9,055 nucleotides of DNA from the NCBI GenBank assembly GCA_045600005.1, contig JAZRXB010000355.1, positions 1 to 9,055 on the forward strand, written 5' to 3'. The DNA comes from Flemingiibacterium sp045600005 (lineage in GTDB: Bacteria > Bacillota > Clostridia > Oscillospirales > CAG-272). The stretch's first letter is position 1. Each line of letters begins with the position of its first letter. A program made the translations under genes and the position numbers. Positions 1 to 5,505 of this stretch are shown piece after piece. The notes beneath the pieces were generated by a model, which worked only from the letters and a program-made list of their open reading frames with translations, was not told the origin of the DNA and searched no databases.

Positions 1-156
1 CGTCATACTGTACAAATTTCGTCGGCATAGGAGGTACTATGCCTTCCGGGGTTTGTTTCGTCTGACGGGAAATCTGACGGCGCAATCGCACCATCAGAAC
101 TGTGCGGTAATGCCTTAAACAATCGGCTATCGTTTCATGCCGGAAGGAGGAAAGCC
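1..156 (+). other. Upstream region of uvrC, no confident gene
   Basis: No gene can be firmly placed here. Two frames are open from the window edge. One ends with a stop at 63-65 and the other with a stop at 116-118, so either could be the tail of an upstream gene, but neither looks like a recognisable C-terminus. The stretch contains a 7-bp hairpin (24-43), a direct repeat TCTGACGG (61-68 and 73-80), and CCTTCCGG (42-49), which is complementary to CCGGAAGG (140-147) next to the uvrC ribosome binding site. The motif ATGCC recurs at 39, 110, 137 and 157. I see no convincing promoter. Confidence 0.5.
24..43 (+). repeat. Perfect 7-bp inverted repeat with GAGGTA loop
   Basis: GGCATAG (24-30) and CTATGCC (37-43) are exact reverse complements around the 6-nt loop GAGGTA. 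As RNA it would form a hairpin showing a Shine-Dalgarno-like GAGG in the loop. As DNA it is a 20-bp palindromic site that could be an operator. It lies 113 bp upstream of the uvrC start. It is not followed by a T-tract, so it is not an intrinsic terminator. Function is unknown. Confidence 0.55.
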
Positions 157-2022
157 ATGCCGGACAAACAGACCTTTGACGAGCGCCGGGCGGCGCTGCT
201 TGAAAAGGCGAACTCGCTGCCGCTGCGGCCGGGCGTCTATATCATGCGCGATAAAAACGACCGGGTCATCTACGTCGGAAAATCCCGCGCGCTGAAAAAC
301 CGCGTCTCACAGTATTTTCACGAGGCGGCGCATCACAACGAGAAGACGAGCCGCATGGTGTCGCAGGTCTTCCGGTTCGACTATATCCTGACCGATACCG
401 AGATCGAGGCGCTTTCGCTTGAAAACAGCCTCATCAAGCAGTACACGCCGAAATACAACATCAAGTTAAAGGATTCCAAATCCTATCCCTATATCCGCAT
501 CACGGTGAACGACCCCTATCCGCGCATCACCGTCACCAGAAAGAGACTGGCCGACGGCGCGCGGTATTTCGGACCCTATTCGAGCATCGCGGCGGTTTAC
601 AGCATCCTCGGGACCGTGCAGAAGACCTTCGGCATCGCGTCCTGCAATCGCGAATTCCCGCGCGATATCGGGAAGGAGCGTCCCTGCCTGAACCGTCACA
701 TCGGTCTGTGCGCGGCGCCCTGCACCGGCGAGATCTCCAGCGAGGAATACCGGGATATCTTCAAGGAGATCATTCCGTTCCTGCGCGGCTCGTTCGCCGA
801 ATGCGAGAGAGCGCTGCGCGAAAAGATGGAGACGGCTTCGGAAAATCTGATGTTCGAGGCGGCGGCGCGCTACCGCGACCGGATCGAAGCGCTCGGCAAG
901 CTCTGGCAGCGTCAGAAGGTCGTCGGCTCGCCCGATATGGAGGAGGACGTCATCGCGCTCTACGCGGACGAGGTATGCTCGTGCATCTCGGTCTTTTACA
1001 TCCGCGGCGGCAGCATCACCGATACCGATCACTTCCTCTATCCCGCCGAGCAGATCATCGAGCCGGAGAACATGACCGCGTTCCTGTCCGAGCTGTACAA
1101 CGTGCGCGAATACGTGCCGCACGAGATCCTGCTCGATTTCGTCCTTCCCGACGAAGAACTGGCGATGCTCACCGAATCCATCCGCGCACGGGTCGGCTAC
1201 AAGCCCGAGATCCGCACGCCCGAACGCGGCGACCGGCGCGCGCTCTGCGACATGGTGCTTGACAACGCGAAGCAGCAGGCGATGCTCTACAAGGCGCAGA
1301 CCGAAAAGGACAACAAAACGCTGGTGCGGCTGGCGTCTCTGCTGCGGCTCGAGGTCGTGCCGGAGCGGATCGAAGCCTACGATATTTCCAATTTCGGCAA
1401 GGACAACATCACTGCCGGCATGATCGTCGTCGAGGACGGAAAGCTGAAAAAATCGGACTACCGCACGTTCCGGATCAAAAGCGCCGACGGCGTGGACGAC
1501 TACGGCTCGATGCGGGAAGCGCTGTCAAGACGGCTCGGACATCTGACCGACGAATCCTTCGGCGCGCCGCCCGACCTGATCCTGCTGGACGGCGGACGCG
1601 GACACGTCTCGGTCGTGCGGGAGCTGATGGAGGAGCTTGACTGCGGCATCCCGGTCTTCGGCATGGTCAAGGACGAGTTCCACAAGACCCGCGCGCTGAC
1701 CGACGACACGAGCGAGATCAGCATTTCGCGCGATCAGGCGGTGTTCCAGTTCATCTACCGCATCCAGGAGGAGGTCCACCGCTACACCATCACCCGGATG
1801 GAGAACGCGAAGGGCAAAACGTTAAAGCACTCGACCCTTGAGGAGATCGAGGGGATCGGAAAACTGCGCGCGAAAAGCCTGTTGTCTCATTTCGGCAGTC
1901 TGGCGGCGATCAGAAAGGCGGACAAGACCGAGCTTTTGCGCGTACCCGGCATCACGGCGGCGAACGCCGACGCGATCATCGCATATTTTGAACGGAAAGA
2001 ACAGAAAAAAACGGAAAACTGA
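157..2022 (+). CDS. uvrC: Excinuclease ABC subunit UvrC
   Basis: UvrC is the cytoplasmic nuclease of nucleotide excision repair. It makes the 3' and 5' incisions around a lesion bound by UvrB. The 621-residue protein has the full family layout. The N-terminal GIY-YIG nuclease spans about residues 20-100 (GVY at 26-28, IYVG at 38-41). A cysteine set at 163, 177, 185 and 189 follows the C-x13-C-x7-C-x3-C spacing of the family's metal/Fe-S ligands. A UVR helical motif that contacts UvrB is near 222-256. The RNase H-like C-terminal nuclease has D409 (AYDIS), D478 (LLDGG) and H541 as the likely catalytic triad, and tandem helix-hairpin-helix motifs lie at about 560-612. The length is typical. The ATG follows an AAGGAGG site (144-150) at 6-nt spacing. 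Nothing suggests truncation. Confidence 0.97.
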   Translation: MPDKQTFDERRAALLEKANSLPLRPGVYIMRDKNDRVIYVGKSRALKNRVSQYFHEAAHHNEKTSRMVSQVFRFDYILTDTEIEALSLENSLIKQYTPKYNIKLKDSKSYPYIRITVNDPYPRITVTRKRLADGARYFGPYSSIAAVYSILGTVQKTFGIASCNREFPRDIGKERPCLNRHIGLCAAPCTGEISSEEYRDIFKEIIPFLRGSFAECERALREKMETASENLMFEAAARYRDRIEALGKLWQRQKVVGSPDMEEDVIALYADEVCSCISVFYIRGGSITDTDHFLYPAEQIIEPENMTAFLSELYNVREYVPHEILLDFVLPDEELAMLTESIRARVGYKPEIRTPERGDRRALCDMVLDNAKQQAMLYKAQTEKDNKTLVRLASLLRLEVVPERIEAYDISNFGKDNITAGMIVVEDGKLKKSDYRTFRIKSADGVDDYGSMREALSRRLGHLTDESFGAPPDLILLDGGRGHVSVVRELMEELDCGIPVFGMVKDEFHKTRALTDDTSEISISRDQAVFQFIYRIQEEVHRYTITRMENAKGKTLKHSTLEEIEGIGKLRAKSLLSHFGSLAAIRKADKTELLRVPGITAANADAIIAYFERKEQKKTEN

Positions 2023-2043
2023 CCTGCCCGTCAGAACCGGGGA

Positions 2044-2060
2044 CGGAACGTCCCGTTCCG
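2044..2060 (+). repeat. 7-bp hairpin between uvrC and rsmD
   Basis: CGGAACG (2044-2050) and CGTTCCG (2054-2060) form a perfect stem with the 3-nt loop TCC, in the 70-bp gap between the uvrC stop and the rsmD start. No T-run follows, so it is not a canonical intrinsic terminator, and uvrC and rsmD may be co-transcribed through it. It ends about 17 nt before the weak rsmD ribosome binding site. Confidence 0.5.
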
Positions 2061-2092
2061 GCGGCAGCTCTGCAAAGAAAGGCGGTACCTCT

Positions 2093-2665
2093 ATGAGTAT
2101 GAGAATTATCACCGGCTCCGCGCGCGGCACGAAGCTCGCCACGCTCGAAGGCGACGCGACCCGTCCGACCATTGAGCGCGTCAAGGAAGCCGTTTTCAGC
2201 ATGATCCAGTTTGACATCCCCGATTCAAACGTCCTCGACCTGTTCGCGGGAAGCGGACAGCTCGGTCTCGAGGCTCTCAGCCGCGGCGCCGCCAAGGCGC
2301 ATCTGATCGACAAGTCTCCCGAAGCCGCAGCCATCATCAAGCAGAACGCGCTGAAGACCCATCTGTGGGACCGCTGCGTGCTGCTGACGATGGACTACGC
2401 CGACTATCTGCGAAGCTCGAAGGGACGCTATCGTTTCGATTTCGTCTTCCTCGACCCGCCCTACGGCAGCGGACTTCTGCACGATTCGCTCGATAAGCTG
2501 GCGCAGGCGGACCTTCTGGCGGACGACGCCGTTATTTTCGCAGAGGATGAAAAAGAGGATGTGTTCGACGGCGACGAAGCGCTCGCGGCAAAATACGAAG
2601 TCGTCCGTCAGAACCGCTACGGACGCATCCACATCACGCTGTTGAAGCTGAAAAAGGAAGCGTGA
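2093..2665 (+). CDS. rsmD: 16S rRNA (guanine(966)-N2)-methyltransferase RsmD
   Basis: RsmD methylates N2 of G966 in 16S rRNA, acting on the assembling small subunit with S-adenosylmethionine as donor. The 190-residue Rossmann-type protein shows the family marks: an N-terminal RIITGSARG, RPT (residues 24-26), the SAM-binding loop DLFAGSGQLGLE (49-60), an acidic end of beta-2 (LIDKS, 71-75) and the N6/N2-methylase signature DPPY (121-124). The same frame stays open far upstream inside uvrC, but homology begins only here. I chose ATG 2093 because AAAGGCGG (2078-2085) lies 7 nt upstream. ATG 2099 would give the classical MRIITG start but spaces the site at 13 nt. The stop overlaps the coaD start (TGATG), which implies translational coupling. 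The rsmD-coaD pair is widely conserved in bacteria. Confidence 0.95.
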   Translation: MSMRIITGSARGTKLATLEGDATRPTIERVKEAVFSMIQFDIPDSNVLDLFAGSGQLGLEALSRGAAKAHLIDKSPEAAAIIKQNALKTHLWDRCVLLTMDYADYLRSSKGRYRFDFVFLDPPYGSGLLHDSLDKLAQADLLADDAVIFAEDEKEDVFDGDEALAAKYEVVRQNRYGRIHITLLKLKKEA

Positions 2666-3162
2666 TGAAAATGCTGAATCCGAAGATCGCCATATTCCCC
2701 GGCAGCTTCGATCCGCCCACGCTCGGACACTACGATATCGCCGTCCGCGCGGCGGGAATGTTCGACGAGGTGTATGTCGTCGCGTTCGTCAACGCCGCGA
2801 AAAAAGGACGCTTCGGCTTTGACGCGCGGCGCGAAATGCTCAGCGTATCGTTTGCCGGCGTGCCGAACATCAGGACCGACGTGTCGGAGGAGCTGCTGGC
2901 GGACTACTGTCTCGCGCACGGCATCGGCACGATCGTCAAGGGCGCGAGAAACGCGGCGGATTTCGACTACGAGCTGTCGCTTTCGATGATCAACCGTTCG
3001 ATCGAGCGGGAGCTTGACACCGTGATCCTGCCGACGAAAAACGAATATCTGCACGTCAGCTCCACGTTCGTTTACGAGCTGATCCGCTACGGCAGAGACT
3101 ATGCGGCGTATCTCCCGTTCGGCGCGGCGGCGGTCGTGGAAAAAACGCTCGGAAATTCATAA
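2665..3162 (+). CDS. coaD: Phosphopantetheine adenylyltransferase CoaD
   Basis: CoaD catalyses the penultimate step of coenzyme A synthesis, 4'-phosphopantetheine plus ATP giving dephospho-CoA and pyrophosphate, in the cytoplasm. The 165-residue protein has the nucleotidyltransferase motif GSFDPPTLGH (residues 13-22, with TLGH as the T-x-G-H catalytic signature), the KGARNAADFDYE block (92-103) that contacts substrate, and the C-terminal nucleotide-binding segment VSSTFVYEL (131-139), a variant of the common ISSSxVKE. Length is normal. Three starts are possible in the same frame: GTG 2662, ATG 2665 and ATG 2671. ATG 2665 overlaps the rsmD stop by one base and follows AAGGAAG (2654-2660). ATG 2671 has slightly better spacing and cannot be excluded. 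No clear terminator follows the stop. Confidence 0.95.
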   Translation: MKMLNPKIAIFPGSFDPPTLGHYDIAVRAAGMFDEVYVVAFVNAAKKGRFGFDARREMLSVSFAGVPNIRTDVSEELLADYCLAHGIGTIVKGARNAADFDYELSLSMINRSIERELDTVILPTKNEYLHVSSTFVYELIRYGRDYAAYLPFGAAAVVEKTLGNS

Positions 3163-3272
3163 AAATTCACGGTCTATCCATGATTTCCCGCAAAACCCGA
3201 AAAAGGACGGTCTTTCCTGTCAGACCATACGAAAAAGTTTGCATATTGGAAACAAATATCTGCTGAAAAGTA
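3163..3272 (+). other. AT-rich intergenic segment upstream of the dcw promoter
   Basis: This segment is clearly more AT-rich than the rest of the window. It carries several A-tracts (for example 3200-3204 and 3232-3236) just upstream of the -35 box, which could act as an UP-like or bent-DNA element. It also has a direct repeat AAATTCA (3153-3159 and 3163-3169) at the coaD stop and a weak 5-bp stem GGTCT/AGACC (3209-3213 and 3222-3226) with no T-tract on the plus strand. No gene is visible. Confidence 0.5.
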
Positions 3273-3301
3273 TTGAAATCAAAGGGGATCTGCGGTATAA
3301 T
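3273..3301 (+). promoter_or_regulatory. Sigma-A promoter for rsmH and the dcw operon
   Basis: A -35 box TTGAAA (3273-3278) is separated by exactly 17 bp from a perfect -10 box TATAAT (3296-3301). A second TATAAT follows immediately (3302-3307), so the start point may vary by a few bases, with transcription expected near 3308-3315. The site lies in the only long gene-free stretch of the window and points at the rsmH-ftsL-ftsI-murE cluster. It is by far the best vegetative promoter I see here. Confidence 0.88.
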
Positions 3302-3352
3302 TATAATGGTATACAGTGCCGGACGGTCCCCCTGTTTTTACGCTTTCGGACG

Positions 3353-3426
3353 CGGGAACGGACTGTCGGACAGATCGCGGGAACGGCTGCATCTCGGACG
3401 AAGCGCCGGTTCGGCGTCGGGAACGG
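3353..3426 (+). repeat. Three direct copies of CGGGAACGG
   Basis: The 9-mer CGGGAACGG occurs at 3353-3361, 3378-3386 and 3418-3426. The first two copies share the extended form CGCGGGAACGG and lie 25 bp apart; the third begins the left arm of the hairpin at 3418-3457. Direct repeats just downstream of a promoter can be repressor sites, but the 25- and 40-bp spacings do not fit the roughly 10-bp periodic TGGGN boxes known for MraZ. Confidence 0.5.
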
Positions 3427-3457
3427 AAGACGGCGCGCTGCGTCTGTTTCCGTCCCG
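3418..3457 (+). repeat. Bulged 14-bp hairpin in the rsmH leader
   Basis: The pairing is CGGG (3418-3421) with CCCG (3454-3457), ACGGAA (3423-3428) with TTCCGT (3448-3453), and GACG (3429-3432) with CGTC (3441-3444). There is a one-base bulge at 3422, a TGT bulge at 3445-3447 and an 8-nt loop. All pairs are Watson-Crick. No T-run follows. Confidence 0.55.
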
Positions 3458-3485
3458 CATGGATCGAAGGACCATTCAATGACGC

Positions 3486-3533
3486 GCCGCCGGACGAAGG
3501 CTTTCCGCACGGGAAGCCGGTCCGCAGGGCGGC
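3486..3533 (+). repeat. Three-tier 18-bp hairpin just upstream of the rsmH start
   Basis: GCCGC (3486-3490) pairs with GCGGC (3529-3533), CGGAC (3491-3495) with GTCCG (3520-3524), and GGCTTTCC (3499-3506) with GGGAAGCC (3511-3518, one G-U pair), closing on the loop GCAC. There is a CAGG bulge at 3525-3528 and a small GAA/G internal loop. It ends 10 nt before the weak GAGG site at 3544-3547, so it could control ribosome access to rsmH or protect the mRNA. Confidence 0.55.
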
Positions 3534-3543
3534 AGGTACGAAC

Positions 3544-3547
3544 GAGG
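3544..3547 (+). promoter_or_regulatory. Weak, distant ribosome binding site of rsmH
   Basis: The only Shine-Dalgarno-like match before rsmH is GAGG at 3544-3547, leaving 13 nt to the ATG at 3561. That is poorer than the sites of ftsL, ftsI and uvrC. No in-frame alternative start fits the RsmH family N-terminus better, so the start stands but initiation may be weak or structure-dependent. Confidence 0.5.
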
Positions 3548-3560
3548 AAATTTCTGTAAG

Positions 3561-4520
3561 ATGGATACGACGGAAAAGATCGCATTTTCCCATTATTCCG
3601 TTCTGCTCGGCGAGTCGGTCGAAGGACTTGCCGTGAAGCCGGACGGCATTTATGTCGACTGCACGCTGGGCGGCGGCGGTCATTCGCTTGAGATCGTGAA
3701 GCGGCTGGACGGCGGCGGACGGCTCATCGCGGTCGATCAGGACCCGAGCGCCATTGCCGCGTCGAAAAACAGACTTGCCGCCTATCTTGACAGGATCGAC
3801 TTTGTTCAGGATAATTTTGTCAACATCCGCGCGTCGCTCGACCGGCTCGGCGCCGAAAGGATCGACGGCGCGGTGATCGACCTGGGCGTCTCGTCCTATC
3901 AGCTCGACACGCCGGAGCGCGGCTTTTCGTATATGCACGACGCGCCGCTCGATATGCGCATGAATCCGTCGGCTTCGCTGACGGCGCGCGAGGTCGTCAA
4001 CGAATACTCCGAGGAACGGCTGAAAAAGCTCATTTTCGATTACAGCGAGGAGCGCTTCGCGGGACGCATCGCGTCGAAGATCTGCGCAGCGCGCGCCGAA
4101 AAGCCGATCGAGACGACCGGCGAGCTTGTCGAACTCATCCGGTCTGCGATTCCCGCAAAGGCGCGTGAGGACGGACCTCATCCGGCGAAAAGAACGTTTC
4201 AGGCGATCCGCATCGAGGTCAATTCCGAGTTGTCGGTCATTGCGCCGACGCTTGACGCGCTGACCGATTCGCTCGCGCCGGGCGGCAGACTGTCGGTCAT
4301 CACCTTCCATTCGCTGGAGGACCGCATCGTCAAGCAGACCTTTGCCGGATACACGAAGGGCTGCACCTGCCCGCCGGACTTCCCGGTCTGCGTCTGCGGC
4401 AAAAAGCCGAAAGGAAAGCTGATCACGCACAAGCCGATCCTCCCGTCGGAAAGGGAGCTTGACGAAAACCCGCGCTCGCGCAGCGCAAAGCTGAGAATTT
4501 TTGAAAAAGCGGCTGACTGA
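3561..4520 (+). CDS. rsmH: 16S rRNA (cytosine(1402)-N4)-methyltransferase RsmH (MraW)
   Basis: RsmH methylates N4 of C1402 in the ribosomal decoding centre using S-adenosylmethionine. It is the conserved first or second gene of dcw clusters. The 319-residue protein has the expected motifs in order: FSHYSVLLGE (residues 9-18), the SAM loop DCTLGGGGHS (33-42), VDQD (58-61), DLGVSSYQLD (107-116), the inserted substrate domain at about 120-205, PAKRTFQAIRIEVN (208-221), ITFHSLEDRIVK (247-258), and a C-terminal tail with NPRSRSAKLR (303-312). A four-cysteine cluster (C268, C270, C277, C279), common in Clostridia homologues, could bind metal. Length is standard. The gene follows the leader with promoter at 3273-3301. 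Its stop codon lies within a hairpin shared with the ftsL upstream region, 39 nt before the ftsL ATG. Confidence 0.97.
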   Translation: MDTTEKIAFSHYSVLLGESVEGLAVKPDGIYVDCTLGGGGHSLEIVKRLDGGGRLIAVDQDPSAIAASKNRLAAYLDRIDFVQDNFVNIRASLDRLGAERIDGAVIDLGVSSYQLDTPERGFSYMHDAPLDMRMNPSASLTAREVVNEYSEERLKKLIFDYSEERFAGRIASKICAARAEKPIETTGELVELIRSAIPAKAREDGPHPAKRTFQAIRIEVNSELSVIAPTLDALTDSLAPGGRLSVITFHSLEDRIVKQTFAGYTKGCTCPPDFPVCVCGKKPKGKLITHKPILPSERELDENPRSRSAKLRIFEKAAD

Positions 4521-4543
4521 ACGTCAGCCCGATGAAAGCATCG
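4511..4543 (+). repeat. Two tandem hairpins at the rsmH stop and ftsL start
   Basis: GGCTGAC (4511-4517) pairs perfectly with GTCAGCC (4523-4529) around TGAAC, and the rsmH stop codon begins in this loop. Directly after it, CGATG (4530-4534) pairs with CATCG (4539-4543) around AAAG. Three bases later comes the strong ftsL site AGGAGG (4547-4552). With no T-run, termination is unlikely. mRNA processing, stabilisation or control of ftsL initiation are possible roles. Confidence 0.55.
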
Positions 4544-4559
4544 GAGAGGAGGATGCGCG

Positions 4560-5453
4560 ATGACCGATACGTCGGAAAAAAACAGATCGAAGAACGCGGC
4601 GGGAAACGCGCGCGTCTCGACCCATCCGGGCTATCGTTCCTATACGCTGAACGGCGCGCAGACTTCCGCGCCGAACGCTTCCGGACGGGTAGCGTCCCGT
4701 CCGGAAGCTCCCGGTCGGACTGCGGCGGGTCCGAACCGGACGGCTGGGACGGCGCAGACTGTCCGTCAGCAGCCGAACGCGAAAAATCCGGGCGCCGTCA
4801 GAGGAAATCCGGGCCCACAGAACGCTCGGACGGGAAATCCGGGCGGCGCATCCGGCGTCCATCGCACGGCGGTCAATCCGGTTCATACCGGACGGAGCGG
4901 GACGGCTCCGCGTCCGGGGGATCCCGCAGCCAAGGCAGAGCGCCGCGCTGCCGGACGGTCCGCAGCCGGCGCGGCGGTAAAAAAGGAAAAGAAGAAAAAG
5001 GAAAAGAAGAAGCGTCAGCGTGTCCGCAGAAAGATCTTCTATCATACGGTGGAGGAAAAGACGCGCTATGCGTTCCCGGCTTCCATCGTGCTGGTTGCCG
5101 TGACCTTTACGATCCTGGTTCTTTCCGTCGTCACCACGCTGGTCGAGATCAATGAGATCACGGAAGAAAATTCCGCCTATCAGAATCGGTACGCCTCCCT
5201 TGTGACCACGGAGAACGAGCTTCGTCTGCGGCTCGAAACGCGGGATGATCTGCGTGCCGTCGAAAAAAAGGTCACGGAGGAATTCGGCATGGTCAAGAAG
5301 GATCAGGTCACGAAATATCACCTCTCGGTGCGGAAATACGATAAGATCGAGCTTGTCGAGGACGCAAAGACCGAAAAGACGAGTTTCTTTGAAGATATCG
5401 GCGGATTTTTTACGTCGGTCAGCGAGCGCATCACGTTATTTTTCAGCCGCTGA
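4560..5453 (+). CDS. ftsL: FtsL-like divisome protein with long disordered N-terminus
   Basis: This is the small bitopic division protein expected between rsmH and ftsI. In the family, FtsL pairs with FtsB/DivIC through coiled coils and helps activate the septal synthase. Evidence is position plus architecture: one membrane segment at about residues 172-196, a heptad-like helix at 196-240, and the motif EEFGMVKKDQ (240-249), which resembles the GMxxxxxQ end of FtsL/DivIC domains. The 297 residues are more than twice the usual length of about 120. Most of the excess is residues 1-158, rich in Gly, Asn, Pro, Ala and Arg, with GNPG repeats (82-85, 92-95) and a polybasic stretch KKEKKKKEKKKRQRVRRK (141-158) just before the membrane. 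A tail after about 255 ends in a possible amphipathic helix. The ATG follows AGGAGG (4547-4552) with 7-nt spacing. The symbol rests on synteny and topology, since FtsL sequences diverge strongly. Confidence 0.82.
   Translation: MTDTSEKNRSKNAAGNARVSTHPGYRSYTLNGAQTSAPNASGRVASRPEAPGRTAAGPNRTAGTAQTVRQQPNAKNPGAVRGNPGPQNARTGNPGGASGVHRTAVNPVHTGRSGTAPRPGDPAAKAERRAAGRSAAGAAVKKEKKKKEKKKRQRVRRKIFYHTVEEKTRYAFPASIVLVAVTFTILVLSVVTTLVEINEITEENSAYQNRYASLVTTENELRLRLETRDDLRAVEKKVTEEFGMVKKDQVTKYHLSVRKYDKIELVEDAKTEKTSFFEDIGGFFTSVSERITLFFSR
4677..4708 (+). repeat. Perfect 13-bp inverted repeat inside ftsL
   Basis: GCTTCCGGACGGG (4677-4689) and CCCGTCCGGAAGC (4696-4708) are exact reverse complements around TAGCGT. 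They encode residues 40-50 of the disordered FtsL N-terminus. It is the longest perfect stem I found in the window. A T-tract is absent. It could be a recently inserted or expanded palindromic unit in low-constraint coding DNA, or an mRNA structure that affects ftsL translation. Confidence 0.7.
4803..4844 (+). repeat. Direct repeat encoding GNPG units in FtsL
   Basis: GGAAATCCGGGC occurs at 4803-4814 and again at 4833-4844, 30 bp apart and in the same frame, each encoding GNPG. A related NPG lies just upstream (residues 76-78). This suggests growth of the disordered region by short duplications. Confidence 0.55.
4888..4917 (+). repeat. Second GC-rich hairpin inside ftsL
   Basis: CCGGAC (4888-4893) pairs with GTCCGG (4912-4917) and GGAGC (4894-4898) with GCTCC (4905-4909). 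A 2-nt bulge lies at 4910-4911 and the loop is GGGACG, giving 11 pairs. It lies in the same repetitive low-constraint part of ftsL as the 13-bp inverted repeat. Confidence 0.5.
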
Positions 5454-5505
5454 CCGCATAGGATTGGCGGGAAGCCCACGCAGCGGAAAACAGGACGTCT
5501 GCGCG

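Larger units (their letters stand above)
3308..3560 (+). promoter_or_regulatory. Long structured 5' leader of rsmH
   Basis: About 250 nt separate the predicted transcription start from the rsmH ATG, much longer than a simple untranslated region. The leader contains three copies of CGGGAACGG (3353-3361, 3378-3386, 3418-3426), three of TCGGAC (3346-3351, 3366-3371, 3394-3399), a small stem CGCCG/CGGCG (3404-3416) and two long hairpins (3418-3457 and 3486-3533). Frames open by chance here give arginine-rich products with no family resemblance, so I treat it as non-coding. It occupies the place where mraZ usually stands. Whether it regulates anything is inference. Confidence 0.6.

Noticed and set aside
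39..65. Eight-codon leader peptide MPSGVCFV upstream of uvrC
   Set aside because: It has a GGAGG before the ATG, but the Shine-Dalgarno and start lie within a perfect palindrome that explains the match equally well, and the frame is open to the window edge. It is mentioned only as an alternative.
708..1262. 184-residue plus-strand frame inside uvrC
   Set aside because: It is an out-of-frame, arginine-rich shadow of uvrC, whose own frame carries the conserved cysteines and UVR motif in this interval.
3209..3226. Possible terminator after coaD (GGTCT/AGACC stem)
   Set aside because: The stem is only 5 bp with an 8-nt loop and no T-run on the plus strand. Read in the minus direction a short T-run follows, but there is no minus-strand gene to terminate.
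3313..3339. Early attenuator in the rsmH leader (ACAG/CTGT stem followed by TTTT)
   Set aside because: Only about four to six pairs form around a large loop, and the T-run is short. It is too weak to call an intrinsic terminator without expression data.
3353..3426. MraZ-binding boxes
   Set aside because: The repeats are CGGGAACGG at 25- and 40-bp spacing, not TGGGN boxes at about 10-bp spacing, and no mraZ is present.
3101..3559. Plus-strand frame through the leader ending 2 bp before rsmH
   Set aside because: It begins inside coaD and is arginine-rich, with no family similarity and no credible ribosome binding site. The tight spacing to rsmH looks accidental.
3308..3560. Decayed mraZ gene
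   Set aside because: The stretch is too short for the roughly 430-bp gene, and no frame shows MraZ-like sequence.
3279..4430. 383-residue open frame on the minus strand opposite the leader and rsmH
   Set aside because: Most of it overlaps conserved RsmH motifs on the plus strand, and it has no ribosome binding site or domain. It runs through the promoter region by chance.
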